DNA of 64,000 nucleotides from Silene latifolia (Eukaryota > Streptophyta > Magnoliopsida > Caryophyllales > Caryophyllaceae). The stretch lies in NCBI RefSeq assembly GCF_048544455.1, contig NC_133526.1, positions 1,442,001-1,506,000 on the forward strand. The letters are read 5' to 3'. The notes below the pieces were generated by a model. It saw nothing but the letters and a program-made list of their open reading frames with translations. It searched no databases and was not told where the DNA came from. Made by a program: the position numbers and the translations under genes. Positions 11,397 through 22,640 of this stretch are shown piece by piece. The first letter of the stretch is position 1; each line of letters begins with the position of its first letter.

Positions 11397-11844
11397 AGCT
11401 CCGTCTCGGAACATTTTCTTTCATAATGGGGGTTAGGAGTAAAGCATCCCGAGGTTGGCGCATCTCGTTGGGCGTGGAGAAGCATTGGGAACCTCAATTT
11501 CTCTCTTCGGAGCCCTTTCTTTTCTCGTCCCCCCGCCCCGGCATATCGCTTCGCCTCCGGTTCTTAGGAAGAATCTACTGACTTCTTTCTTCGTCTGGGG
11601 GAAAAGAAAGCGTCTGGGGGAAAAGAAAGCGTCTACCAGTTGGAAAGCTAGACATCAAGTAAGTGGCTTGATGAGGATAACTAAGCTGACACGCCGGAGT
11701 TGGCTGCTGGCACAACAGGGTGGTGCCTTACCGCACTTCAAAAGCAAGAAAACGGACGCGCGGTAGCGTTCGTGGTGGTGCTTCAGGATTCCAATGTACT
11801 GCGTCCAAGATCAGAACGAGCTTGCCGGCGGACCACTGCCGTCC
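11397..11844. other. GC-rich insertion specific to unit A, possible organelle-derived DNA
   Basis: Units B and C run straight from CAATACTTTTTC into CCCTGTTACTG. Unit A has about 448 bp inserted here, with base composition unlike the AT-rich surroundings. It contains a 19-bp tandem duplication (GTCTGGGGGAAAAGAAAGC twice, about 11595-11636) and an open frame at 11455-11766 with no recognised domain. Composition and style resemble plant mitochondrial intergenic DNA, but I did not identify a specific mitochondrial gene. No clear target duplication was seen. Confidence 0.5.
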
Positions 11845-12708
11845 GTTACTGTTACTTATTGCTTTTCTCTCTTTTCCGGATCTTTTCACTGTAACTTTCT
11901 CTCTTTCCCTTTTCTCCTTTATTTATGTTTATGTTTATTTCTCTCTTTATTTCCGTTCTTCCCTTTATTATGTCTAGCTAATTTCTCTCTGCTAGGATTA
12001 GGGGATTCGATGAATGAACGTTAATTGCTAATTAGTTTGTAGATTGGTCGTTGTGGTTTTGTCTTTGTTGTTATTCATTGCCCTTAATTGTATCTAGCTG
12101 ATTGAATCGATGCAATTAGCCTTTTTAACTTTGGTAAGCCTTGACCTAGACCGGAAGGTTGGAAGGGGTGAGACCCGCAGTAAACAATAGAATACTTTAG
12201 TGAGGGCGGAAGCTAAGCTATTAGTGTTTTAGGGCGAATTGAGACCGGAAGGAGATATTCATTGCCCCTTAGACCGACACATCGACTAATATGTGACCTT
12301 AACTGCAATTAATTGGCATTCATTGATAAACCGACATCCGAATTTCTTTTCCCTCTGCTTAATTTCTCTTATCTCTATTTCTCTTGCCTTAATCTCGTTA
12401 TTTTAGTCAAAACAATCAAACCCCCATTTTGTGACCGTAGACAGACCGAATAGACAAGTAGATAGTGACCGCCTCCCTATGGAGATCGACCTTACTTACC
12501 GTTGACTTCTGTTAGTAGTATCTAGGTATTTATTTTTGGTACGCAAACGACAATATCAATTTACTCGATATTACTTATAATAGATGAATTTAATTAGCAA
12601 TAAATATGAATGGTTATAATTTAAATAAGGTGGTACATATTGGATGTTTTTTTCTTGTAGTTTGATGGAAATAGAATATATGGGCATGTATGTCATTCGA
12701 TTTCATTA

Positions 12709-12860
12709 CATGTTGTTTTGTTGTTGCTGTATTGTTGTTGTTATGCTGTTTTGCTGCTGCTGTCCTATAGCTGTTGTTTTTATTTGTTGTTGTTTCAATT
12801 GTTGCTGTAATATTAGTGTTGCTATTTTTAAGTGCTGTTCTTGTGCTGTTCTTGGCTGAT
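12709..12860. repeat. GTT/GCT triplet-rich tract, unit A
   Basis: Degenerate TGTTGTTGCTGT-type triplet tract, also at about 28878-29030 and 61327-61480. It creates Cys/Val or Gln/Asn-rich frames that are composition artefacts. Confidence 0.75.
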
Positions 12861-13407
12861 TTTGCTCTTTTGGGGCTGATTTCGGGATTGTTCATATCCC
12901 ATACTTGTTTGTTTTGATTTCTATATTTCACGGTGGATTTTCGTCATTGGGTTGTGTAATTATTCTATGTTTGGTAAGTAAACAAGGTGTGTATCGTTCT
13001 AATGTTAATTAACCCCCCTTTGTCACGATCGTCTCGTATTTGAACCTTTGTACGGTTATGTGCTAAGTGTTGGGTACGAGGTTACTCGGCCCCGGTACTG
13101 TTATATGCCAGGCTTCGGGTCTCGGGTTTGCGGGTTGTATCGCAATCGTTGAATCAAGTATCTGTTCTGGTCTTGAGAGTCGGTCGTGAACCTCCGGAGG
13201 TTCGATATCGGCTTAAGCTAAGGACGTATATAATCGTGGCCTTACCGGGAGATCGTTGGTTATTTATTTATGGTTGATTAGCATTAGTACAGTGGGACCG
13301 ATCCACTATGTAGTCCATTAGATTCTTCCCGTACCCCCGTTATTATGATGTTATTCGGAGTCGTTTGTTTACTTGAGTTTCTTATTTGTACGTCTTTTAT
13401 TGTTTAC

Positions 13408-13440
13408 TAGTTGTTGTACGGCGCGCGAAGCACCGTACCC
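13408..13440 (-). other. Helitron-like 3' terminus (hairpin plus CTAGT), unit A
   Basis: On the minus strand a GC-rich hairpin (GTACGGTGC..GCGCCGTAC) is followed by AACAA and CTAGT, the layout of a Helitron 3' end. Unit C (62036-62067) has a perfect stem, GTACGGCGC-GCGAA-GCGCCGTAC. In unit B (about 40380-40419) both the CTAG and the stem are degraded. No 5' TC end or helicase was found. Confidence 0.4.
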
Positions 13441-13888
13441 CAAAATAGTCTTACTAATGTAGTTTTATACCTTAAGCACAGCGAGGCTAGGAAAGTGGTG
13501 CAATTGAGACTTCTTTTTTTACGACCATCTAAAAAAGAGTCAAAACACAATTTTGTCACAAGAGTAAAGATGTTTTCTCAGTGAAAGCTTGAAATCAATT
13601 CATTACATATCAGAGGCTCCATTTTTGAGTGATGTAATTGGAGCAAAAACAAAGAAAAGTCCATGTTTTTTATCATTGTTTGACAAAACGTATATTTCGG
13701 CATTTAATATCAATAACCTCAGGTAAACGTGATGTTTGCCCTAATTTCAGTCCGAGATAAAAAAATAAGTTTGAATTAAAGTTGTAGTTCATAAGTTATA
13801 CTCCGTAGTTACTGTACAAACCAATTAAATATCCAACTATAAGACGTGAAATTGTTGTTAAACATCCAACTAAAAGACGTGAAATTTG

Positions 13889-13987
13889 TTAAGAACTGCC
13901 TCCATCTCTGAATCTCTCTCTCATTTTCTTCATGGCTTCGACATTAACTTCAGCATCGTCGTCTCTTTTACGTACTATGAGCACAAC
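13889..13987 (-). CDS. 33-codon exon-like ORF conserved in all units (unit A)
   Basis: A TTTCAG-like splice acceptor at 13988-13990 precedes 99 nt open to a TAA stop: VVLIVRKRDDDAEVNVEAMK followed by KMRERFRDGGSS. The length and frame are kept in units B and C with a few substitutions. It looks like the last coding exon of a plant gene with a charged C-terminus, but I do not recognise the family and saw no upstream exons. It could be a gene fragment. Confidence 0.4.
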   Translation of the reverse strand, partial: VVLIVRKRDDDAEVNVEAMKKMRERFRDGGSS

Positions 13988-14389
13988 CTGAAACATACTT
14001 CGGCCACTTCGGCATTTTAGTTACATATCATTATATCAATTACTCCAAGTCAATAAAATTGATGTGTAACTCTCAAAAGCACTTAAACAAACATGCCAAC
14101 AAGGTTTTCGATAATTTCAAGTCTATCCTTTTACTTCAGTTTAGAGTAACGAATTAAGACTTTTCACTTTTCGTTGACATCATGGCAAAATATCATTTCA
14201 AACAACTACTAATTCAACCCACCATGGCGTAGAAAAGAAAAGGGACAAAACCTCAAATAAAGCAACATAATCAAAATAAAGCGACATAGTCAAAATCTCC
14301 GTTCTTAAGTGAAGTTTAATTACTTAACCATAGGCAAATTCATTTAAGAGAATAAGTCTAAACTGTTGCAATCATACCTAAAGTTTGAA

Positions 14390-14816
14390 TGGAAAATGCA
14401 CACGGTGCCCTTGAGGTTCAGTATTTTGCACGAAATACCCAGAATTTTGATCCGAAAACTTAAGAGGCCATAACTCGTATTTACGAAATCGGAATGCGAC
14501 GGTTTCTCATTTTTTTTTTCAAAACGATCGTCTTTTCGAGAACTACGACTTGGAAAAAAAATTGTCGTATTTGGATCTCGTGGCTAGGAGTTTTTGTAAA
14601 AGTTTTTTTGACTAAACAAACTTTTTGAGGTTCAGTTTTTTTGACTAAAAGTTTTTTGGATCTCGTAGTTCTCGAAAAGACGATTTATTTGAAAAAAAAA
14701 ATCGTCACATTCCAATCTCGTAAACACGAGTTATGACCTCTTAAAGTATTCCGAATCAAAATTTTGAGTATTTCGTACAAAATGACAAACTTCAAGGGCA
14801 CCACGTGCATTTTCCA
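14390..14816. mobile_element. Long-inverted-repeat element, unit A
   Basis: 427 bp made almost entirely of two inverted arms of about 200 bp, beginning TGGAAAATGCAC and ending GTGCATTTTCCA. The flanks AAGTTTGAA and AGTTTTGAA match at 7 of 9 positions, suggesting a Mutator-type duplication. The centre differs from that in units B and C. Confidence 0.7.
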
Positions 14817-16067
14817 AGTTTTGAATATGTTGTCTTTGCCCTACGAACCTCCTATTAGTTGTTAAAGTACTTCGCTCTCACTCGGTCTCATGTACATTTG
14901 CTAAAACTAACAACGTTGTGACATCTCTTTGTGCCCCCCATCCCTCTCTCATGAATATTCGGTAAAAAAAATCAACACACTACCCTCTCTCCCACCCCCT
15001 CTCTCGTGTTATATTTTTTAAAAATAACAACATAATGACCAACCCCTCCCTCCTCTCCTCTCTTTCTAGATTATAGTATCACATCATCGTCACATCACAT
15101 AGACCAAGTTAAATAAATCTTGCCCATACTATCATTACAAAAGACAGATACGGAGTAGTTTACACACGTCTAAGATAAAATTATTATGTAGAGCTAAGCG
15201 CTATTCTGTAATGTTATTGTTATTCATTTTACAGAAATATACTCGGTCCCTATCAAATTACTTCTACGTTTAAAAACAAAGAGACTCTAGACATACAAGC
15301 AGCGTCAAACTAATTGTATTATCACCGTTGAAACTCATAAACAGATATTAAACCAGATTATTTATCAAATTCTAGTTTCCTGTCAATATGATCATAAACT
15401 CACCTCACATGAAATTGTCTCCGGGCAGAGGCTCCATCTTCATCTCGCCTCCATCTCCATCTCACCTGAGAGTGGAGTAATTCAGCCATAAGACAAATTA
15501 GGCCTAATATTAGCGAGTTCAATCAACTCTCTTGTCGAGTAGTCAGACATCCATCAAAATAAAGTAGAACATATAAACTCGTCAAAAATTAAGCCAAATT
15601 CTTGAATAATGTAAAGACGATAATTTTTTTTTAAAAAAGTCGAAATATTGAAAGGGAAAAAACATGAAATTTATTTGGTTACATTCAGGCCCTCCGCCTT
15701 CGCCTTCAGACTAATGACAACATAGATATCTTGTAATATATTTGGATGGAACCTTCCCCATCTTGATCCCTATTGACGTTTAAGTAATTATTAAGTGTAT
15801 TCTGTTTTCTAATAAATTAACCGATCAATTTCTCTTCTGCTTGTTCGAAAGTCAAGATAAAGAATGAATCAAGTCTCATTAGCTTTTGGCCTTTCCCTTA
15901 ACTATAAAACGAAACGTTCTAAATTTCAGTTCATACTTTTTGGGTATGTTTGTTGACAAGGGTATGTTTTGGATGGCATATTCAAGTTATACATTTCGGT
16001 TAACAAGGTTGGATTAGGTAAGGTTAGCCTTGCTAGGTTTGGATGTAAAACGGCAAAGAGGGCATAC

Positions 16068-18511
16068 CTTGAGAAAACCAAGGGATCCATGGGTTTTTAG
16101 TTGCCCTGCTTCTGACCCATCTACTTTGAAGGACACATTTCAGCTGATGTGATATCCTTCTTTCCCGACCATTCCAATGCTTGGACCCACCTTGAATTCC
16201 CTGCGATACACAAAAACAAAGAACTTCAAACTGATGATCATAGATCATACGACAAAAGTTAGTTTGAGGAGCTAGAGTTCGAGTTTGCATGTCATACCTA
16301 GCCAGTTGCAGCCTCTGCATAAATCATACACTGGATCCCGTCCTCGAGTAGTGCAGGAATCCCCACTTCAAGATTTATCTGTTAGGTTCATATACCTATT
16401 ATAAGACTCCTCTAATAGTGAGCTAATTAACTTGTTAATTATTTGTTCTTTAGATCTAGTGCATGCATAACAAAATGAAAGATTTATAAGAAAAACAATG
16501 TTCCTCACATTGATAGTGGGTTCGAAATTATGGGCACAAGTAAGGTCACCTTCCTTCACTTGTTCTGGAGCTAAATTTGATGGATGATCCTCCTAAGACT
16601 CCAAGTATAGAAGCCACTCCAATAAATTGCACCCAAGATTAATCCCAAAAATTCCTACTAATATTAACTAGATATATAGTAAAAATATTACCTTAATAAT
16701 ACTAATGTTCTTATATTACTACCTCTAGTAATATATGATGAGTATTAGTATTTTAGAGAGGTTTTATGATTTTGCATGTGAGGAAAAGTAAGAGAGTAAA
16801 CAAGCAAAGACTTCAACCAACAAAAATGAGCAACCAAAATTGCCCATTTAAAAGGCCAAAAACCGGTGGCCTTATGGTCATGGAGGCATCTTTTGCTTTT
16901 TGTTTTTACTCTTTTGTTTAGTATATGTAGAGTGTAGGGAGCAAGTGTGTAAGATGTCGCATGAAAAGGGTTGTGTGATATGTCACAATCACACAATAAC
17001 CAACACAAGCAAAAGACAAAAGAGCATCTCTTGTGCTCTTAATATGACCGAAATATTGGACTAATTTTGGTCTATTTTTGCCTTTTGTCATTTGTCCCAC
17101 AAATGCTTATAAGTCATATGTTTAACTATCTTATATATTTAATAATTAATATAATCATTTAACACTTAAATATTACAATTAATAATATAATATACACTCC
17201 ACTTTTTGAGTAGTATACTACCATTATATCAACATATAATGGGTCCCATAATTATTAGTTAGTTAAAATTACAACTTCTTGTAACTTTAAATAACTAATT
17301 ACCTCTACCTCAAAACTTATATTAATACATCAACTAATTTAGTAATTTAACACTTAATTACTAAATTTAATCTTATTTAATCAAATTACAATAAGACGCA
17401 AAATTGCACTCCCATAATTAAGGAATTAATTAATCTGTATCGCATACAATTAATTAAATATCTATTTGGGCTTCATCCTATAGGTGTGACCTAAAGAGAT
17501 CAATTGACCACCACCGTCACACGACAGTAATGTCAAACTCTAGTTAGTCAATCATTACCGATTAATGACGGTCACTCGACTATATAAAGAATCATCCCTC
17601 ACGTATTCTTAGTATGAGATTTAATTATGATATTTTAATCATGTGATCGAACTATTGTTGAGGACACATTTCCCAACATTATCATCTAGTCAATTTGCAT
17701 ATCCTCGTATACCTCTGCGCTGCACAATAAAAAATCGACTTTTCCAATACCCAAAGCTTGCCCTACTGAATCCTGATTTAAAAACTTCTCCAAGTTCGAA
17801 AATTCGTAGCAGAGGTCACCCTCACACTTCTTCCTGATATCCTAGTACTGGTGGTCAAACAGAAATGACTGTATTTGTCATATGACGCTCTTGGAGTCCC
17901 AACACTTTCACAAACACTTGTGTCGGATAGTCACTGACTTACATTTTTTTTGCCTGCGTATTCCATGAGTTTGTTGAAGTTGTTGGTACAGGCAAAATAT
18001 GCTGTTAGGCAAGAATCTTTACCATCAGTACCTAAACTCCCAACAAAAACAAAACAACAGCTGAAAGTGTTGAGAACTCTAGGTTTGAATGCTAAATCGA
18101 ATAAAGAAACACAAATAGGTTTGTCATACCATACTGTTTGATCGTCTGTTCGCAAGATGGAACCATCTTGTTAATGCAGTAATATTCAGTCCGGCCAATT
18201 ATCCAGTTATCGAAAGCGGAGCTTGTGTATGCTTGATATTGAATTTCAGGGTATGTTAAACCGTTACCAATGGCCAACCCCTGATCACAAGGAGGAAACT
18301 CCTCTCGTAAATTCACGGAGAAGGAGAGACAGGGAGAAAGTAAGTGATAGAGAAGAGTAGAAGAGTATAGTCAGTAATTCAGTATACCTTTAGGTTAATA
18401 GGAGCTCCTTATTTAGCCTTGTTTCCTTGGTGTACTCTAAAGTCCTGCATACGATTCATCGGTTATGAAGACATAGTTCTTCGCATATTCAGGATGTGCT
18501 TTGAATAATTC
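16068..18511 (-). pseudogene. Serine carboxypeptidase-like (SCPL) pseudogene, unit A
   Basis: Minus-strand exons of an S10 serine carboxypeptidase. Exon 18437-18511: LFKAHPEYAKN then TDESYAGL, the active-Ser region, normally GESYAGHY. Exon 18130-18280: GLAIGNGLTYPEIQYQAYT and INKMVPSCE. Exon 17943-18031: TDGKDSCLTAYFACTNNFNK, ending at a GTAAGT donor. Exon 16298-17847: IRKKCEGDLCYEFSNLEKF, then GIPALLEDGIQ, split by a solo LTR. Exon 16068-16200: NSRWVQALEWSGKK and VDGSEAGQLKTHGSLGFLK. Damage: stop codons just after the 17847 acceptor and at the expected DWM tryptophan, a small deletion removing the EYDLI block with the catalytic Asp, a conserved Cys changed to Tyr, and a frameshift in the last exon. 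The N-terminal exons and the HDAGHMVP exon with the catalytic His were not found. Confidence 0.87.
16380..17678. mobile_element. Solo LTR inside the SCPL exon, unit A
   Basis: 1299 bp, TGTTAGG..CCCAACA on the plus strand (TGTTGGG..CCTAACA on the minus), flanked by TTATC at 16375-16379 and 17679-17683. Outside the LTR, the coding frame reads D-stop-M-I-N-LEVGIPALL, matching the family DWM-NLEVGIPALL block. The insertion therefore hit a coding exon. No internal domains. Confidence 0.88.
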
Positions 18512-19896
18512 CTGCAATTACCAGAATTCAATGTTAGAGAATACTTTATTCGTCGCATTCATGCATAAAACGAATTATGAGATTTCGTAAAATCTAATGT
18601 CATATGCATAAATCTTATTTGAAACCTCAATAAATCTGTCAAAATTATGTACAAAATGGTTACTTTAAAATAGGCTAAAACTCGATATTAGTGGAGTAGA
18701 ATAAGCTAAACTAAACTAAACATTAAAAACTCGAATTCCAACGTAAAAACATCCGGTAAAATATCATAGCAACCGCCAAAAGTCAACGCTAAAATGTCGG
18801 AAACAAACTTTGTTACAACAAACAACCTAGGTAGAAAACACAAGAAACAACATAGAAACATATTAGAGAATACTTCATTCCTCGCATTCATTTGTTTACC
18901 TTTATATCCTTCATAGTTGGGTCGAAAGGGAGTAGTATTTTAATGAAAAATTCAACATTGCTATTTCACAAATTGCAAAATCAGATGGGCACCCAATCTG
19001 AAATAGATCAAAGTAATTCGCGGAAAATTAATGTTTTCGACAATGACAAACTACAACCCATGCCTCATGAAACAAAGAGAAAATTACAACCCAGATGACA
19101 ATGATTGGAAAAACATACCGGACACGGCGAATGCGTTAGCGCCACGGCATAACTTGGATTTCCCGTCTTCCTAATTCGCGTATGATGCCGTTAATCGACC
19201 CTGAAGTTCTCCCAGTTGATCTGATGCCTTCTTTCTATTCCTATTTTTGCCAAAGATCGAGATGCTAATCTCAATTCACCAAAATAACTCATCAAATAAG
19301 AATAATAATCCACTAAATTCACTCAAAACTGATAAAAATTCAATCTCTAACACAATCTAACATAATTTAAAATATCAAACTTAATAAGATCATTAAGCAA
19401 GATCAAACAAACAAAATCAAACAAAAACTCATAAATAAAATCAACAACCCTGGATGAAAAAAAGTAACCTTTTCAATTCGATTCGTTTCTGGGTTTAGAG
19501 TAAAAGGTGAGTTATGTACAAAATACAATCAATTGATCTGGCGCCTTCTTTCCGTTCCCATTTTTATCAGATATTGTTGAAATTAGGGTTAGGATTTAGG
19601 TTTGATGGCTTTGGGGTTTTTTGGGGGTGATAATATGGTCTGAAGATGAAGATTAGAGAGTAACTCATTTGAGATTGTAGAGAGAGTGATTGAGTTTTTA
19701 GAGTTGTGGTGAAGAAAGGTCCAGGAGATGATTGAGGCGAGTCTTGAGAGACAAGAAGAATAAAGGCAGAATATTATGAGGGCAAGCAAAACAGTGCGTT
19801 TTAGTTGAAAATCAGGCAAAGTGATGCACACAGGTACTGTTCATTTTGAACAGTAAATTTCCTTGCTCATATTTTACTAAGGGGTGTAGATATATA

Positions 19897-20232
19897 CTCC
19901 CTCTTATCCACTCTTTTCTTCCCTATTTCCTAAAACAGATTATTCAGGTTTTCTTCCCCTTTCCTTTTTGAGAAAGTTTTTATTAATATTATACTCTTAC
20001 TTCTTTCCACTCATCAAACCCCACTATATACTTTATTAATATTTAATTCTAATTATTCCTACCTCTTTGCAATAACCAAACCCCAACCATCTCCTTTATT
20101 AATATTTAATCATAATTATTCATACCTCTCTCCAATTACCAAACCCCACTCATATATTTATCAATATTATACTCCCCACCCTTAATCTCCGTGCCCACTT
20201 CAAAGGGGAAAAAAAGGATGGATGAGAGGGAG
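19897..20232. mobile_element. Stowaway MITE specific to unit A
   Basis: 336 bp with ends CTCCCTCTTATCC and (inverse) CTCCCTCTCATCC and a TA target duplication (19895-19896 and 20233-20234). The interior has three roughly 65-bp direct repeats built on TTATTAATATTTAATC. Unit B has the empty site at about 46883. Confidence 0.85.
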
Positions 20233-20497
20233 TATTTTATATTTATTTATGTGCGATTTTATTTTTGAAAAAGTATTTGAATATTAAATTTAAATAAGTG
20301 AAGGTAAAACTTGACGTTAATTATAACTCATTCTTAATTCTCAATTCCAAAACCAAAAACTAACTTATAATCAACTATTCCGACATCTCATTACTAGTCT
20401 AAAGAACATCATTTACCGCTAATTCAACTTATTTCCTAATCAAATTCAACCATATAACAATTCACGCCATTTACCTTAAATTCAACTTGATTCCGTT

Positions 20498-20680
20498 TGA
20501 AGGTGTGTCCAAATACCATGGACGCGGCTCAAAATACCATGGACACGTGTCGGACACGTGCCCAAATAAAAGATGAAAGTTAGACACAGCTTTATAAGTG
20601 TCCGACACCTTTTGACGTGTGTCCGACACGGGTGTCCGGCACGGGAACGCCGATTAGAAGGAGTGTCCGTGCAACCTAAC
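20498..20680. repeat. GTGTCCGACACG-rich repeat, unit A
   Basis: A cluster of GTGTCCGACACG and CACGTGTCGGACACG motifs in facing orientation, MITE-like, also present in unit B at about 47146-47330. No clear target duplication. Confidence 0.5.
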
Positions 20681-21774
20681 TCGTATGTAGGTAAAGAACA
20701 TGCATGGGAATTTGTACTTAGGGTTTGTCTTACATTAGTTTATGGTTTTATATAAATTGTACTCCCTTTGGGCTCTATCTCAATCATTTGTTTATTTTTG
20801 TTTATGAGAGATATTCCCACTATCCCGGTAAATAGTTATCTATTTCTATTTTTGTTAATTTTTTGTGGGTAATTTCACATGTGCGTATGAGCTAATTTAA
20901 TGTGGTTGTACATACAACTAATTAAGCCATCCAACATATTTTGAAGTGTGAAATATAACACGAACTACGTTTTGGTGAAACCAGTTAATTCCTTGTACTC
21001 CGTAAACATCTCACACGTTATAATCAAACAAGGTAGCTTGGTATGTAAAGAACAACAAAATCGGATCCGCATGACTCATCAACCCGAACCTAGATCCGCA
21101 TGACTCATCAAAGGATGCATGCAGGGTTATAAGACTCAGATCCGCATGACTCATCAACCCGAACCCAGTTTATAAATTAAAAAGTCTAAATCACCAAGAT
21201 CCGAATGGGGAAACTGACTGGAACCAAATCCGGTTAAATTAAGTTGTGGATCCTTATACAATTTTTCTTTGTCTAAGGATACTCCTCCGTCCTAATTCTT
21301 TGTCTCACAGTGAATATAAAACATAAACAAATAACCGAGACAGAAAGAGTATATAGGTACATGTATAGTAGTCAGTAAATCCTTTCTAAGACGGCTGTAT
21401 CCGTCTTAAGATTGAACCGGGCATATATACACCCACCTGCATACACAGGATACACAATTTGTTAAAACAAAAAATGAACAAGCAATATTTATGAGAATCA
21501 TGAAGTATGATAAAGGTCGAAACAAATATATATCGGAAAAGATTGTACTCCCTTTATTCCGGTCATTTGTTGTCATTTTTCATTTTGGGGTACCTCAGTC
21601 ATTTGTTGTCCTTTCTATTTTAAAAATGAATTTGATGAGTAATTTAATCATTTACACGCAATTTATTCCACTTGTCATTTAGTAATTGGCCCCCTCTCAC
21701 TTTCCTTGGTCTTTGTGCCAAAACTAAAGGACAACAACTGATCGTGACGGAGAGAGTATTATTGATTTTATTGG

Positions 21775-21955
21775 AAAACAGTTGGTTGCGTAATGAGGTG
21801 AGATTGAGCCTAATAATAGCGATCAACGGTCTAATATCGCCCTTCAAGTTGGAGGGTGGAGGTGCGAGAGTCGAGACGCCTAACTTGGAAAGAGGTACGT
21901 CGAAGGATGTACGACAAGGCCTTAGTAAGAATATCTGCAAGTTGATCATTTGTGT
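21775..21955 (-). pseudogene. Ty1-copia RNase H tail remnant, unit A
   Basis: On the minus strand, CACACAAATGATCAACTTGC translates as HTNDQLADILTKAL with small indels, the C-terminal RNase H signature of copia polyproteins, followed by VPLSKLGVSTLAPP. No LTR pair is recognisable. Confidence 0.65.
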
Positions 21956-22261
21956 GGAAAATTATATTTAGGGTTTATCTTTGTTTATTGTTCTATATAC
22001 ATTGTACATTTATACATGCATGGGAATTTATAGTTAGGGTCTTATGCATGCAATCGCATGCAAATTGTGTACGTACATAAAAACAACGTACACAATTTTC
22101 TTATTCATTTGTTTGTTTATTTTTTCTCATTCATTTGTTTAACTTTTGTATCATTTTTAAGACTTATTTTAAAAAATAAACAAATGACACCCTACTCACT
22201 AACCAAATCATGTAAATTGTCTTATTTTATTAATCATTTGTTCCTTTAATTGCTTCCTTCA

Positions 22262-22640
22262 AATCTAACTATACTTTTTCCGATTCAATCATTTATTTAC
22301 TTTTTAAATATATTATAAGGGGTATTTTAAACAAAAATAAACAAATAATTGAAATAGAGGGAATACAAACTAGTAAGAAAAATACACTCAATAATTAATT
22401 GGATAAAATTATGTATTTCATTCAAGAAAGTAAAACTATTACAGTACATATTACACTTGAAGCAAAAAGATAACTATAGAGATGTAAGAGATGATTTCAA
22501 GTCAATTAAGGGTAACTTAATTGATCACAAACACAACAAATTTGAAACATAAACATAGAAGGAAGAAGTAAATATATGAAACGGAAAATGAAATAGTACC
22601 ACCAAGTGGTATTCTTTAGTATTTTTGATGAGCTCGCATG
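22262..22640 (-). pseudogene. 3'-flank relic of a lost HyPRP copy
   Basis: Follows the sequence downstream of HyPRP A (about 7124-7513) with moderate divergence, including the Stowaway-like piece, CAAGTCAATTAAGGGTAACT and GATGAGCTCGCATG. It stops just where the coding region should begin. No HyPRP coding sequence remains. Confidence 0.7.

Larger units (their letters stand above)
10500..12558 (+). mobile_element. gypsy 3' remnant and LTR in unit A
   Basis: Plus-strand remnant: a short internal tail, then a purine tract GGTTTGGTTTGGGAG ending at 10638, then an LTR at 10641-12558 with matching ends TGATA..TATCA. The internal tail and purine tract resemble the 3' end of Athila/Tat-type gypsy elements. 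The LTR has a TATA box at 11323-11330. It includes the ACTCGATCGAGT cluster (11101-11262) and an A-only GC-rich insert (11397-11844). No 5' LTR is seen, so this is a truncated element that pre-dates the unit duplication. Confidence 0.72.

Noticed and set aside
11455-11766. 103-codon frame in the GC-rich insert as a new gene
   Set aside because: The insert is specific to unit A and several overlapping frames are open because of its composition; no domain recognised.
12614-12931. Cys/Val-rich and Gln/Asn-rich open frames on both strands (also near 28783-29100 and 61301-61540)
   Set aside because: They arise from a GTT/GCT triplet tract in non-coding DNA; no signal, domain or start context supports a protein.
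16745-17100. Open frames inside the solo LTR of the SCPL exon
   Set aside because: Located wholly in LTR sequence between target duplications; no coding signature.
20573-20755. 60-codon frame at the GTGTCCGACACG repeat
   Set aside because: Produced by the palindromic repeat itself; also present in unit B with no protein similarity.
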